Of a DNA stretch of 64,000 nucleotides, positions 26,693-35,476 are shown piece after piece (within the stretch, counting starts at the first letter, position 1; each line of letters opens with the position of its first letter). Below the pieces are notes generated by a model that searched no databases, was not told the DNA's origin, and saw only the letters and a program-made list of their open reading frames with translations. Both the position numbers and the translations under genes were made by a program. This DNA is from Alkalihalobacillus sp047302405 (GTDB lineage: Bacteria > Bacillota > Bacilli > Bacillales > Bacillaceae_D): the NCBI RefSeq assembly GCF_047302405.1, contig NZ_CP154853.1, positions 4,464,001 through 4,528,000 of the forward strand, in the 5' to 3' direction.

Positions 26693-27452
26693 TGATGTCA
26701 CATTTGCTTATGTAAAAGAAAAGCTGCAAATTAACAAGATAAGCACCAAAGTAGAGAAAGGAAAGATTACGACGATTATCGGACCAAACGGCTCTGGAAA
26801 GTCCACGCTCATTAATATAATGTCTCGTCATTTAAATCCGGTAGATGGAAATATTCTTTTGGATGGAAAGGAGCTCCAAACGTATTCCGCTCGTGAGTTT
26901 GCTCGTAAATTAGCGGTTGTTCATCAGCAAAATGAAGCACCACTTGATATGACGGTCGAGAAATTAATAGGGTTTGGGAGAGTTCCACATAAACGAATGT
27001 TTCAGTCTCATCGTATAGAGGATGAAGAGGCGATTGATTGGGCGATTACATGTACAAACCTTGATTCAAAAAGAAAAAGGACATTAAATCAACTTTCAGG
27101 TGGAGAAAGGCAACGGGTTTGGATTGCGATGTCTCTTGCTCAAAAAACACCGAGTTTATTTTTAGATGAACCGACTACTTATTTAGACATGTATCATCAA
27201 ATGGAAATTTTAGAATTAATCAAACGTTTGAATAAAGAACACGGTATGACCATCGTGATGGTGTTACATGACTTAAATCAAGCAATTCGTTATAGTGACC
27301 ATTTAATTGTTTTAAAAGATGGAGGAAAGATGATGGAAGGCCGACCAGCCGAAATCATTAATTCAAAGAGTGTAAAAGACATTTATGGTGTAAATGCTGA
27401 TGTAAAAAATGATGAGGAAAGTGGATTATATATTGTCCCAATCGGTATTTAA
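26682..27452 (+). CDS. Haem ABC transporter ATP-binding protein
   Basis: 256 residues. Walker A GPNGSGKSTL near residue 35, Q-loop VHQQNEAP near 81, signature LSGGERQRVW near 136, Walker B SLFLDEPTTYLD near 155, H-loop LHDLNQA near 192: a complete FepC/FhuC-type ATPase. It starts inside the end of isdF with GAAGGAGTG upstream, so the two are coupled. It energises IsdEF. Confidence 0.9.
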   Translation: MEINDVTFAYVKEKLQINKISTKVEKGKITTIIGPNGSGKSTLINIMSRHLNPVDGNILLDGKELQTYSAREFARKLAVVHQQNEAPLDMTVEKLIGFGRVPHKRMFQSHRIEDEEAIDWAITCTNLDSKRKRTLNQLSGGERQRVWIAMSLAQKTPSLFLDEPTTYLDMYHQMEILELIKRLNKEHGMTIVMVLHDLNQAIRYSDHLIVLKDGGKMMEGRPAEIINSKSVKDIYGVNADVKNDEESGLYIVPIGI

Positions 27453-27456
27453 GTAG

Positions 27457-28230
27457 GTGAGTGTGTTGGAGAAGACTCAAAAGAAAAAGAGGCGTTTCCT
27501 CAATAGAATGGTAACGCTAGTTTGTTTAGGTGTATTTCTTTTTTCCTGCTATCAATTATTGTCTATCGGTTTAGACTATTACCAAAATCAAAGGGTGCTT
27601 GCCGATATTCAAGATGTGTATACGCCAAGTGCGGAGGTTTGGGAAGATTCTAGCAAAAAACGCTCCTCTTTTGAACCATTATTGGAATTAAATGATGACA
27701 TTGTCGCTTGGATTACGATTAATGATACTAAAATTGATTATCCTGTTTTACAAGCCCAAGACAATGATTATTATTTATATAGGAATTATTTATTAGAAGA
27801 AACGAGAGCGGGCTCTATTTTTATGGATTACCGCAACCAGGTTGATGCTGATGTCGAGGATAAAAACACTATTTTATATGGACATCGTATGAAGGATGGT
27901 TCAATGTTTGCTGCTTTAAATAATTATTTAGAGCAAGATTTTTACGATGGTAACCGAGTATTTGCCTATGATACTTTATATGAAAGTTATGAGGTTGAAG
28001 TTTTTTCCGCTTATGTGACCACAACTGACTTTTATTATATTGAGACAGACTTTCGAGACGAAGAGCATTATCAAGAATTTCTTAATGAAATCCAAGCAAG
28101 GTCTGTTATTCAACCCTCATTTGATATTGAAGCAGGCGATCAAATCATTACACTCTCAACCTGTGATTATCAGTTAGACCGACATGAAGGACGTTTAGTC
28201 GTGCACGGCAAGCTTATACCAAGAAGTTAA
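27457..28230 (+). CDS. srtB: Class B sortase
   Basis: About 257 residues. N-terminal signal-anchor helix (about 16-38), then the sortase B barrel with catalytic His in LYGHRMKDGSMF near 146, Cys in TLSTCDYQ near 233 and Arg in HEGRLVVHGKL near 248. It transfers wall proteins bearing NPQTS- or NAKTA-type signals to peptidoglycan; both NEAT genes upstream carry such signals. Starts at GTG 27457 or TTG 27466 are possible, with the AGGTGAG between favouring the latter. Last gene of the operon, before a terminator. Confidence 0.92.
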   Translation: MSVLEKTQKKKRRFLNRMVTLVCLGVFLFSCYQLLSIGLDYYQNQRVLADIQDVYTPSAEVWEDSSKKRSSFEPLLELNDDIVAWITINDTKIDYPVLQAQDNDYYLYRNYLLEETRAGSIFMDYRNQVDADVEDKNTILYGHRMKDGSMFAALNNYLEQDFYDGNRVFAYDTLYESYEVEVFSAYVTTTDFYYIETDFRDEEHYQEFLNEIQARSVIQPSFDIEAGDQIITLSTCDYQLDRHEGRLVVHGKLIPRS

Positions 28231-28247
28231 TAGCGGGTGGTAGAAGG

Positions 28248-28292
28248 AAGACGGTTTAGGAGGGGAATAGCCCCTTTGAAATCGTCTTTTTT
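28248..28292 (+). terminator. Terminator of the isd/srtB operon
   Basis: Stem AAGACGGTTT...AGGGG against CCCCT...AAATCGTCTT with a T-run of six. Confidence 0.85.
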
Positions 28293-28433
28293 ATATGGTT
28301 ATATGGTTAGGAAGGTGAAGCTGTGGAGCGGGCCTGGTTCCATTACTAATCCTATGTTATAAGCATCGAAACTCAGTCACTTCTCTAATTTCATTACCAA
28401 TTAAACTACCACGATCTCCATCACACAAAAAAA

Positions 28434-28470
28434 GACTACTCAAAAGGTCATTCGACCTTTTGAGACAGTC
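28434..28470 (-). terminator. Terminator of the second haem operon
   Basis: Stem GACTACTCAAAAGGTC / GACCTTTTGAGACAGTC with seven T residues on the minus strand, 25 bases after the isdG stop codon. Confidence 0.88.
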
Positions 28471-28494
28471 CTAGTAAGGATATGATTCTTATTT

Positions 28495-28836
28495 TTATTG
28501 TGCAGCTTCTAAATCAGTATCGTCTGAAGTTAATGGGTTTCTTACCACTTTAACATCATAAAAGTCGATGTTATTTTCGATAATATAATCTGGAATTTCT
28601 CTCTTTGTATGTGAGGCTTTAAAAGCATCACTTTTCGTCCAGTTTTTGAAATCGTCTTTTGAATTCCAACGAGTTACAACGGATACTTCATCATAATCAC
28701 GAGTATTTTGTGTAAATAAAACTTCTAAACCGAGAAAACCTTCCATAAATTCAACTTGCCCAACTTTCTTAAAACGTTCAATTAACTTGTCACCATTACC
28801 TTTTGTAATTTTTGATTTGTTAGTTACAATAACCAT
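28495..28836 (-). CDS. isdG: Haem-degrading monooxygenase (IsdG type)
   Basis: 113 residues of the ABM fold. The IsdG catalytic triad is present: Asn6 (VTNKSK), Trp66 (FKNWTKS) and His76 (KASHTKR). IsdG-type enzymes open imported haem in the cytoplasm, releasing iron. AGGAGG precedes the ATG by 8 bases. It is the last gene of the minus-strand operon that imports haem or a siderophore, and converges on srtB, linking both loci functionally. Confidence 0.92.
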   Translation of the reverse strand: MVIVTNKSKITKGNGDKLIERFKKVGQVEFMEGFLGLEVLFTQNTRDYDEVSVVTRWNSKDDFKNWTKSDAFKASHTKREIPDYIIENNIDFYDVKVVRNPLTSDDTDLEAAQ

Positions 28837-28883
28837 TTTTACATTCCTCCTAAAGGATATATTTATTTTTAAAAATCAAGTAG

Positions 28884-29693
28884 CTACAGTGCTTGTTTTT
28901 GCTGAGAAAGATTATATTGCCCTTTTAAAGGGACAATGAGAGGGTAGTTATCCTCATAAATAATCTTGGCTTCTATTTGATAAATTTCCTTTAAAAATAA
29001 AGGCGTTAACATCTCTATAGGTGGGCCAGTGGAGACGACCCTTCCTTTTTGCATCGCTATTAAATGGTGGCAATAGGCTGCAGCCTGTTGTAATTCATGT
29101 AAAACCATCACAATCGTCATCCCATGGTTGACATTAACTTCTTCAAGCAATTCCATTACTTCTAATTGATGAGTAATGTCCAAAAACGTTGTAGGTTCAT
29201 CAAGTAAAAGAATATTCGTTTTCTGGGCGAGAGCTAACGCAATTCGGACCTTTTGTTGTTCACCTCCCGAAAGAGTGTGAAAGAACCGCTCTTTGTGTTT
29301 GGCTGTACCAGTTATCGCCATCGCCCATTCAACAATCTCTTGATCTTCTATATTTGCTTGATGTTCAAAAAAACGTTTATAAGGGGAGCGACCATATTGG
29401 ATCAGTTCTTTGACCGTTAAATTAGGTAATGTTTGTTTTGATTGAGGCATCATTGCTAAGGTTTGGGCAAACTCTCTTGCTTTATATGCATCTAGTTCCT
29501 TTTGCTCAATCATTACTTCACCAAATTCTGGTTTGACTAATCGGGAGATGACTTTAAGAAAAGTTGATTTACCTGATCCGTTTGGACCAACAATGGCGGT
29601 CATTTTTCCTTTAGGAATCTCAACATTAATATTATTTAAAGTAAAGGAGCCAATATGTACGTTCATTTGTTTTGCACAAATTGCTTTTTCCAT
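28884..29693 (-). CDS. Iron/haem ABC transporter ATP-binding protein
   Basis: 269 residues with all ABC motifs: Walker A GPNGSGKSTFL near residue 37, signature LSGGEQQKVR near 142, Walker B ILLLDEPTTFLD near 160, and H-loop LHELQQA. FepC-type. Similar to the ATPase at 26682 but clearly a separate paralogue. It overlaps the permease gene by one base (29693). About 45 bases separate it from isdG, consistent with one transcript. Confidence 0.9.
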   Translation of the reverse strand: MEKAICAKQMNVHIGSFTLNNINVEIPKGKMTAIVGPNGSGKSTFLKVISRLVKPEFGEVMIEQKELDAYKAREFAQTLAMMPQSKQTLPNLTVKELIQYGRSPYKRFFEHQANIEDQEIVEWAMAITGTAKHKERFFHTLSGGEQQKVRIALALAQKTNILLLDEPTTFLDITHQLEVMELLEEVNVNHGMTIVMVLHELQQAAAYCHHLIAMQKGRVVSTGPPIEMLTPLFLKEIYQIEAKIIYEDNYPLIVPLKGQYNLSQQKQAL

Positions 29694-30682
29694 TACATTA
29701 ACCCCCTTTTCTTTAATAGATAAAGAAAGAATGGTGCTCCTAAAGCTGCCAGCAACACACCAACAGGTAATTCAATTGGGTCAAACCAAGAGCGTGCAAT
29801 CGTATCAGCTAACACAACTAAAATCGCTCCGTAAACAGCGGATAATGGTAAAAGATAACGATAATCTTCGCCGATTAACAGCCTAATTGCATGAGGAACA
29901 ACGAGCCCAACAAAGCCAATTAGTCCAGCGACACTTACGGCAGCTCCTGCTAAAAAAGCGGCTAACGTGATAAGTAAAAACCGTTGTAATTCTACTTTTT
30001 GGCCTAATAGTTTAGCAGAATCATCTCCTAATAATAAGAGATTAGCTGGTTTGACTGCTAGAAGAGACAACAGGAGTCCAACAATCGCGTATGGTGCCAT
30101 AAACTCAAGGTGATACCAGCTCCGCCCATTCAACCCACCTGCAAGCCAAGGAATGACTGATTGAATACGGTCACTAAAAATAACCATCATTCCATTTTGA
30201 ACAGCTCCTACAAGGGCGTTAATGGCGACCCCTGCTAAAATGATTTTAAGAGGGGATGCTCCTTTATCCCAAGCGAGAAAGTAAATAATCATCGCTGTGA
30301 CAAAAGCTCCAGCAAAGGCTGATATAGGCAACATATAACTTAAGTGTGGAAAAACGAGCATTGTCAAACTAGCCATTAACCCACCACCAGCCGTAACCCC
30401 GATAATTCCAGGGTCAGCAAGTGGGTTTCTCATCACACCTTGTAATATACAACCAGCAACGGCTAAACAAGCCCCAACTAACAGCCCAATCAGAATTCTA
30501 GGAAGGCGTAAATCGACTAAGATCGTTTGGTAAATAGATGGCTCATTACTAGTAAGGACACGCCATATTTCGGTAAACGGTACCGAGACAGAACCATAGG
30601 TTAATCCAAATAAAGAGACGATTATTAGAAGAACCGGGGCAAAGATAACTAAGCCCTTCCGTCTTCGTGAACGGTTTTTCAT
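29693..30682 (-). CDS. Iron/haem ABC transporter permease (FecCD type)
   Basis: 329 residues with nine or ten helices and FecCD signatures (DLRLPRILIGLLVGACLAVAG, in parts, near residue 53; SVAGLIGFVGLVVPHAIRLL near 247). It overlaps the substrate-binding gene by 4 bases and the ATPase by one, showing tight coupling. Paralogous to isdF at 25709. With isdG in the operon, haem is the likely cargo; an Fe-siderophore is the alternative. Confidence 0.9.
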   Translation of the reverse strand: MKNRSRRRKGLVIFAPVLLIIVSLFGLTYGSVSVPFTEIWRVLTSNEPSIYQTILVDLRLPRILIGLLVGACLAVAGCILQGVMRNPLADPGIIGVTAGGGLMASLTMLVFPHLSYMLPISAFAGAFVTAMIIYFLAWDKGASPLKIILAGVAINALVGAVQNGMMVIFSDRIQSVIPWLAGGLNGRSWYHLEFMAPYAIVGLLLSLLAVKPANLLLLGDDSAKLLGQKVELQRFLLITLAAFLAGAAVSVAGLIGFVGLVVPHAIRLLIGEDYRYLLPLSAVYGAILVVLADTIARSWFDPIELPVGVLLAALGAPFFLYLLKKRGLM

Positions 30683-31647
30683 GGTGATTCATCGCTTTCT
30701 ATCGAACGAAATATTTCAACAAGAATATCCAAGGCCTCTGTGACCCTAGTGCCAGGATTTGATCCGAATAAATCTGAAGGCAAAACATCAATTCTTCCTT
30801 CTGTTACAGCATCTAAATTATTCCATGCTGCATTTTGTTCCATTTCTTTTAAAAAGCCTGCTTTCACTTCATCAGAATTTCCGTGACTCATCAAAAGAAT
30901 GTATTCGGGATCAGCTTCAATAATTCTTTCTGTATTTAATTGAGCATATTGTGGATAAGCCTCTAATTGTTGAAAATCACTGGCTATATTTTCACCACCA
31001 GCTACTTCAAGTAAATTTCCGCTTAAAGAATTCGGCAAAGCGGCCATATACGTACCCGGTGCCCCGTAAATTAGGAGAACGCGTGTCTTTTGTTCTGGAA
31101 GTGTGTCAGATAAGTTTGAAATATGCTCTTCCATACTTGTAATTAATTGCTCAGCTTGCTCCTCTTTTTGTAACATGTCACCAAATAAATGTATTTGCTG
31201 CTTAATGTCTTCAATTGATTGAGCTTGCGTCAGTACCATTTTAGCTCCAAGACTTTCAATCGTTGGAACGTCTTTTAAATTCATTTGCGAATGACCAAGG
31301 ACGACATCAGGTTGAACATAAGTAATTTTTTCGAGATCTACTTCATGTGTTGAACCGACCTGAGTTACTTCCGTTGCTTCTTCTATTGATGGGGGACCAC
31401 TTGAGTTTGGTCGTCCCACTAACTCTGCTCCAAGTGCATAAATAATATCCATCTCACCATTACTTAAAGCCGCGATTCGTTCGGGTACTTCATTAAATGA
31501 ATGAGATTGATTAGCAAAATCGGTAATCGTAAACCCAGACTCTGAAGAGGTGTCTGGATTTGAATGAACATTATGATCGGGGGCAGAGGAGCAGCCTGTA
31601 AGGTATAAACAGGCAAGCAAAAAAAGAAAAATAGATTTCTTAACCAG
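30679..31647 (-). CDS. Iron/haem ABC transporter substrate-binding lipoprotein with CTG start
   Basis: About 322 residues. The frame from an apparent CTG start at 31647 gives a textbook lipoprotein signal: basic VKKS, hydrophobic IFLFLLACLYL and lipobox LTGC. AAGGAGGAG lies 5 bases before that CTG, and no in-frame ATG, GTG or TTG lies between it and the TTG at 31620, which would leave the signal without its basic region. The mature part is a class III binding protein (RIAALSNGEMDIIYALGAELVG, in parts; ADPEYILLMSHGNSDEV). First gene of the operon, behind two Fur boxes. Confidence 0.82.
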   Translation of the reverse strand: MVKKSIFLFLLACLYLTGCSSAPDHNVHSNPDTSSESGFTITDFANQSHSFNEVPERIAALSNGEMDIIYALGAELVGRPNSSGPPSIEEATEVTQVGSTHEVDLEKITYVQPDVVLGHSQMNLKDVPTIESLGAKMVLTQAQSIEDIKQQIHLFGDMLQKEEQAEQLITSMEEHISNLSDTLPEQKTRVLLIYGAPGTYMAALPNSLSGNLLEVAGGENIASDFQQLEAYPQYAQLNTERIIEADPEYILLMSHGNSDEVKAGFLKEMEQNAAWNNLDAVTEGRIDVLPSDLFGSNPGTRVTEALDILVEIFRSIESDESP

Positions 31648-31674
31648 AGAAACTCCTCCTTATGAATTTTTAAA

Positions 31675-31689
31675 TGATAATGAATATCA
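31675..31689. promoter_or_regulatory. Fur box 1 of the second haem operon
   Basis: TGATAATGAATATCA, a 7-1-7 Fur box, 28 bases before the CTG start of the minus-strand operon. Confidence 0.85.
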
Positions 31690-31708
31690 ATATCAGCTTT
31701 AGATTAAA

Positions 31709-31723
31709 TGATAATGAATATCA
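31709..31723. promoter_or_regulatory. Fur box 2 of the second haem operon
   Basis: An identical TGATAATGAATATCA, 34 bases from the first copy (centre to centre). Two exact copies strengthen the assignment. Confidence 0.85.
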
Positions 31724-31912
31724 TTCTTAGTGTCAAGAACAATATATGAATTTTTTTCTAATTAATGCGACAATTTATCTATAAGTGGGATAGTATATGA
31801 GTTTTTATTCAATTATGATTGAAGAGAGAATGAAACTGATAAGAGAGAGCACATACAGTCAGGATATGAAACAAGTGAATCGTTTAAGATGAAAAGCGAA
31901 GGGGAGGATATT

Positions 31913-32777
31913 TTGGAAGCTTTCACCAATTTTTCAAACAGTATTGAGTATATAGAAAGTCGACTTCAGGAGAAAATTGAAATAGAAGAAGTGGCGAAAA
32001 TCACTCATTTTACAAAGTTTCATTATCAACGAATGTTTTATATGCTCACAGGGGTAACGGTTGCCGAATATATTCGGAGGAGAAGATTAACATTAGCGGC
32101 ACAAGAACTACTCTCTTCTAAAGAAAAGGTGATTGATGTCGCGATAAAGTATCGTTATGACTCGCCTGAAGCTTTTACGAGAGCCTTTCGAAAGCTACAT
32201 GGTGTTTCCCCAAGTCAGGTGAGAAAAAATGGGATTAAGTTGTCCGCTTATCCGAAAATTTCCTTTCAACTTCAAATTAAAGGAGCGATTGATATGAATT
32301 ATCAAATTTTAGAAAAAGGTAAGATGGAGGTTGTAGGAAAGAGCATTCGAATGGGCACCGAAAATGGAGAAAACCACCAAAAAATTCCGTTGTTTTGGAA
32401 TGAATTTAATTCGGATGGATTTAGTGAAGAGTTAGAAAAAGTTCGTACTGAGTTGGGTTATTTAGGGGTTTGTTTAAAACTTTGATGAAGAGCAAAAAGC
32501 ATTTGATTATATGATAGCTGTTGAAATACGTGAAGGAAAAAAGGTGCCTAATGGTTATGTGAAGGAAACGATTCCAGCTGCTACTTGGGCAGTCTTTGAG
32601 GCGGTCGGACCAGCAGCTAAAGCGGTTCCGGAAGTAACAGGGAGAATTTTCTCTGAGTGGCTGCCGGCAACTGGATACGAACTTGCAAACAAACCAGAGT
32701 TGGAAGTTTACCCCGCTGGCGATGCTGCGGCCGATGATTATCGGACGGAAATCTGGATGCCGATTGTTAAAAAGTAG
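31913..32777 (+). pseudogene. AraC-family regulator with GyrI-like domain, frameshifted
   Basis: The N-terminal 105 residues form an AraC helix-turn-helix pair (ITHFTKFHYQRMFYMLTGVTV, in parts; AIKYRYDSPEAFTRAFRKLHGVSP). The C-terminal part is a GyrI-like/small-molecule-binding domain, split by a frame change near 32477: the first frame ends LGVCLKL at 32485, while the +1 frame continues NFDEEQKAFDYMIAVEIREGK to 32777. One extra A in the AAAA run at about 32477-32480 explains it. The start is TTG 31913, with GGGGAGG 5 bases upstream. Either a pseudogene or a sequencing error; the DNA-binding part could still be made. Confidence 0.85.
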
Positions 32778-32856
32778 AGAATAACAATAGATTAATGACA
32801 AGTACTTGAACATGTGTCCTTCCTTTCAGTACACTTAAAAAAAAGGAGGGGCACAA

Positions 32857-33189
32857 ATGGCAACGATTGAAGACTTTTTAGAGCTTGATATACGAACTGG
32901 AACGATAGTAGAAGCCGATTTTTTTGACGAGGCGAAAATCCCCGCAATTAAATTGAAAATTAACTTTGGCGATGAATTAGGGGTTAAATCTTCAAGTGCT
33001 CAAATTACAAAACGATATAAAGCTGAGCAAATAGTTGGTCAACAGGTTATTGCGATTGTAAATTTTCCACCACGTCGAATCGCCGGATTTAAATCGGAAG
33101 TATTAGTCTTAGGTGCTGTTCCTAATGAAGGGGACGTCGTTTTATTAAAACCAGAACATCAGGTGGAGAATGGCACAAAAATTTTATAA
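32857..33189 (+). CDS. csaA: CsaA, tRNA-binding-domain chaperone
   Basis: 110 residues, a stand-alone EMAP/tRNA-binding OB fold: DFLELDIRTGTIVEADFF, in parts, then KLKINFGDELGVKSSSAQI and the conserved VNFPPRRIAGFKSEVLVLGA. CsaA is a dimer that binds tRNA and has chaperone activity in protein export in B. subtilis. Length is standard. AAAGGAGGGG precedes the ATG. Single gene with its own terminator. Confidence 0.93.
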   Translation: MATIEDFLELDIRTGTIVEADFFDEAKIPAIKLKINFGDELGVKSSSAQITKRYKAEQIVGQQVIAIVNFPPRRIAGFKSEVLVLGAVPNEGDVVLLKPEHQVENGTKIL

Positions 33190-33237
33190 GTGAAACGGTA
33201 TGAGCTAAAGATAAAAAGGGAAAAAAGCATAATAAAG

Positions 33238-33267
33238 AAAACTCTATTAAGGCAATAGAGTTTTTTT
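33238..33267 (+). terminator. Terminator of csaA
   Basis: Perfect stem AAACTCTATT / AATAGAGTTT with a T-run of seven. Confidence 0.9.
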
Positions 33268-33433
33268 ATTTTGTGTGTTTTTAAGCATGCATAGGAGTTT
33301 TTTTATAGGATCAGCTAAGCCTCTGAGAGTGTCGATAGCTCGGGATTCTTTTACAAAATTATCTAAACAACAGGGATTTTGAATAAAGAAGTCGAATAAT
33401 GGAGTATGAAAAGAATCGGAAGGTGTGTTCTAA

Positions 33434-34588
33434 ATGCGGAAAAAAATAGTCTTTTTACTTTCTCTCATTTCTGTCCTTCTTTTAGGATGTCAAGAAACGA
33501 TTAGTTTGAGTGAAGATGAACGAGTGACGGTTCCTTCTAATGAGCAAACCGAATCAAGCATCATCGAAATGGATGAGGAGGAAGAAAGCATCCAAAAGGA
33601 AGAAAAGACGATTGTGATTGGAGCTATTGGTGACATCTTATTACATGAACGGGCTTATGAAAGAGCCGAAGTGGAAGGCGGATATGACTTTAATCCAATG
33701 TTGGAAAATGTCGCACCATTGTTGGCAAAACCTGATTTTTTAATGGCGAACCAAGAATCGATTCCAGGTGGGATAGAGATCGGATTGTCCACTTACCCAG
33801 CCTTTAATAGCCCACAGGAAATTGTGCGCGAACTCCAATTTTATGGAGTGGATATGTTAATAGGGGCGAATAATCATACGTTAGATCGTGGCGTCAGAGC
33901 GATTGAGTTAGCGATAGATTATTATGACGAGATTGGTATCGACTATGTTGGCAAGTATCGAGATACAGAAGATCGAGAAACTGATCGAATCGTCGATGTA
34001 GAGGGAATTGAAATCGGTGTGTTAGCTTACACGTACGGAACGAATGGAATCCCAGTTCCGGAAGGTCATGAAGATGTTGTTGCTTTAATTGATGAAGAAA
34101 GAATCGAACAAGATGTTAAAGCCCTACGTGAAAAGGTCGATATTTTAATTGTGCATATGCATTGGGGAGATGAGTATGCCCAAGAGCCTAATGATGAACA
34201 ACGCCGTTTAGCCAATGAATTATCAGAAATGGGAGTCGATCTTATCTTTGGCCATCACCCCCATGTACTGCAACCGATCGATAAAATTGAGCAAGAGGAC
34301 GGACATGAAACAATTGTCTTTTATTCATTAGGAAACTTTTATAGTGGTCAAGAATTCGATTATACAGATATTGGCGGACTCGCCTCCGTTGAAGTGACAA
34401 AGACAACATTTGGAGAAGAGACAACGTTTGAACTTAGCCATTATCATATCGAGCCAACGCTTGTCCTTCGTCAAGAATATGATTATCAAGTCGTCCCATT
34501 TGCCGAAGCAGAACATCCATCAATTTCTGGTAGTACGGTTGAAGAAATGATTGATCATACGAATCTATATTTAACAGGGAGTGAATAA
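33434..34588 (+). CDS. CapA-family lipoprotein (PGA_cap domain)
   Basis: 384 residues. Lipobox LLGC near residue 19, an acidic linker (residues 30-58), then a metallophosphatase-like CapA domain: GAIGDILLHERAYERA near 63, MANQESIPGG near 103, GANNHTLDRG near 142, VHMHWGDEYAQEP near 236 and FGHHPHVLQPI near 271. The family includes poly-gamma-glutamate synthesis proteins, but no capB, capC or capE lies here, so the role may be another surface-polymer or phosphoester function. Start behind GGAAGGTG. Single gene. Confidence 0.85.
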   Translation: MRKKIVFLLSLISVLLLGCQETISLSEDERVTVPSNEQTESSIIEMDEEEESIQKEEKTIVIGAIGDILLHERAYERAEVEGGYDFNPMLENVAPLLAKPDFLMANQESIPGGIEIGLSTYPAFNSPQEIVRELQFYGVDMLIGANNHTLDRGVRAIELAIDYYDEIGIDYVGKYRDTEDRETDRIVDVEGIEIGVLAYTYGTNGIPVPEGHEDVVALIDEERIEQDVKALREKVDILIVHMHWGDEYAQEPNDEQRRLANELSEMGVDLIFGHHPHVLQPIDKIEQEDGHETIVFYSLGNFYSGQEFDYTDIGGLASVEVTKTTFGEETTFELSHYHIEPTLVLRQEYDYQVVPFAEAEHPSISGSTVEEMIDHTNLYLTGSE

Positions 34589-34687
34589 ACATTTTCAGTG
34601 ATGAAGGGGTGATTGAAGATAACCTGATTTAATAGTTGACGTTTTTTAGTTTCATTAGCTGCTTAAGAACCTAATAAGCACACATTT

Positions 34688-34738
34688 AAAAGGGGAACTT
34701 GCTTCACATGGATTTGTGTGGAAGCTAGTTGCCTTTTT
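34688..34738. terminator. Long hairpin after the CapA-like gene
   Basis: Stem AAAAGGGGAACTTGCTTCACA against TGTGTGGAAGCTAGTTGCCTTTTT (imperfect), with T residues on the + strand. About 100 bases after the stop codon. Confidence 0.65.
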
Positions 34739-34785
34739 GTGGTGAGGAAAGAGTGGATGTTGAGATCATGGGCTCCAATGAAGTT

Positions 34786-35357
34786 AAAAGCGATTGAATC
34801 AAAGCCGCAAAGGGAATCAAAGAGCATCAATGATTCCAAAAGCGATCGAAAAAGAGCCGCAAAGGGAATCAAAGAGCATCAATGATTCCAAAAGCGATCG
34901 AAAAAGAGCCACAAAGGGAATCAAAGAGCATCAATGATTCCAAAAGCGATCGAAAAAGAGCCACAAAGGGAATCAAAGAGCATCAATGATTCCAAAAGAC
35001 ATTGAATAAGAGCCGCAAAGGGAATCAAAGAGCATCAATGATTCCAAAAGCCATTGAATAAGAGCCGCAAAGGGAATCAAAGAGCATCAATGAAGCCAAA
35101 AGCGATCGAATAAGAGCCGCAAAGGGGATCAAAGAGCATCAATGATTCCAAAAGCGATCGAAAAAGAGCCATAAAGGGAATCAAAGAGCATCAATGATTC
35201 CAAAAGCGATCGAATAAGAGCCACAAAGGGAATCAAAGAGCATCAATGAAGCCAAAAGCGATCGAAAAAGAGCCGCAAAGGGGATCAAAACCCCCCAATG
35301 AAGCCAAAAGCGATCGAATAAGAGCCACAAAAGGAATCAAAGCCCCCCAATGAAGCC
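34786..35357. repeat. Tandem array of eleven 52-bp units
   Basis: Eleven contiguous 52-bp units starting AAAAGCGATCGAAWAAGAGC, with a partial twelfth from 35358. Eight units contain CGATCG. Variants are clustered: the last two units share CCCCCC in place of GAGCAT. No spacers, so not a CRISPR. Because 52 is not a multiple of 3, no continuous repeat protein is encoded. Fills the gap between the CapA-like and dipeptidase genes. Confidence 0.95.
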
Positions 35358-35476
35358 AAAAGCAGTTTCGACAAGTGCTAGTCACTTGTCAAATCATTTT
35401 TGTAAGCGTAATCACTAAAGATAATACGCCATTATGGTAAAATGAACAAAAGACTATTCAAAAAGGGATGATCCAT

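Noticed and set aside
34786..35357. Possible CRISPR array
   Set aside because: Units are contiguous 52-bp tandem repeats with no unique spacers, and no cas genes are near.
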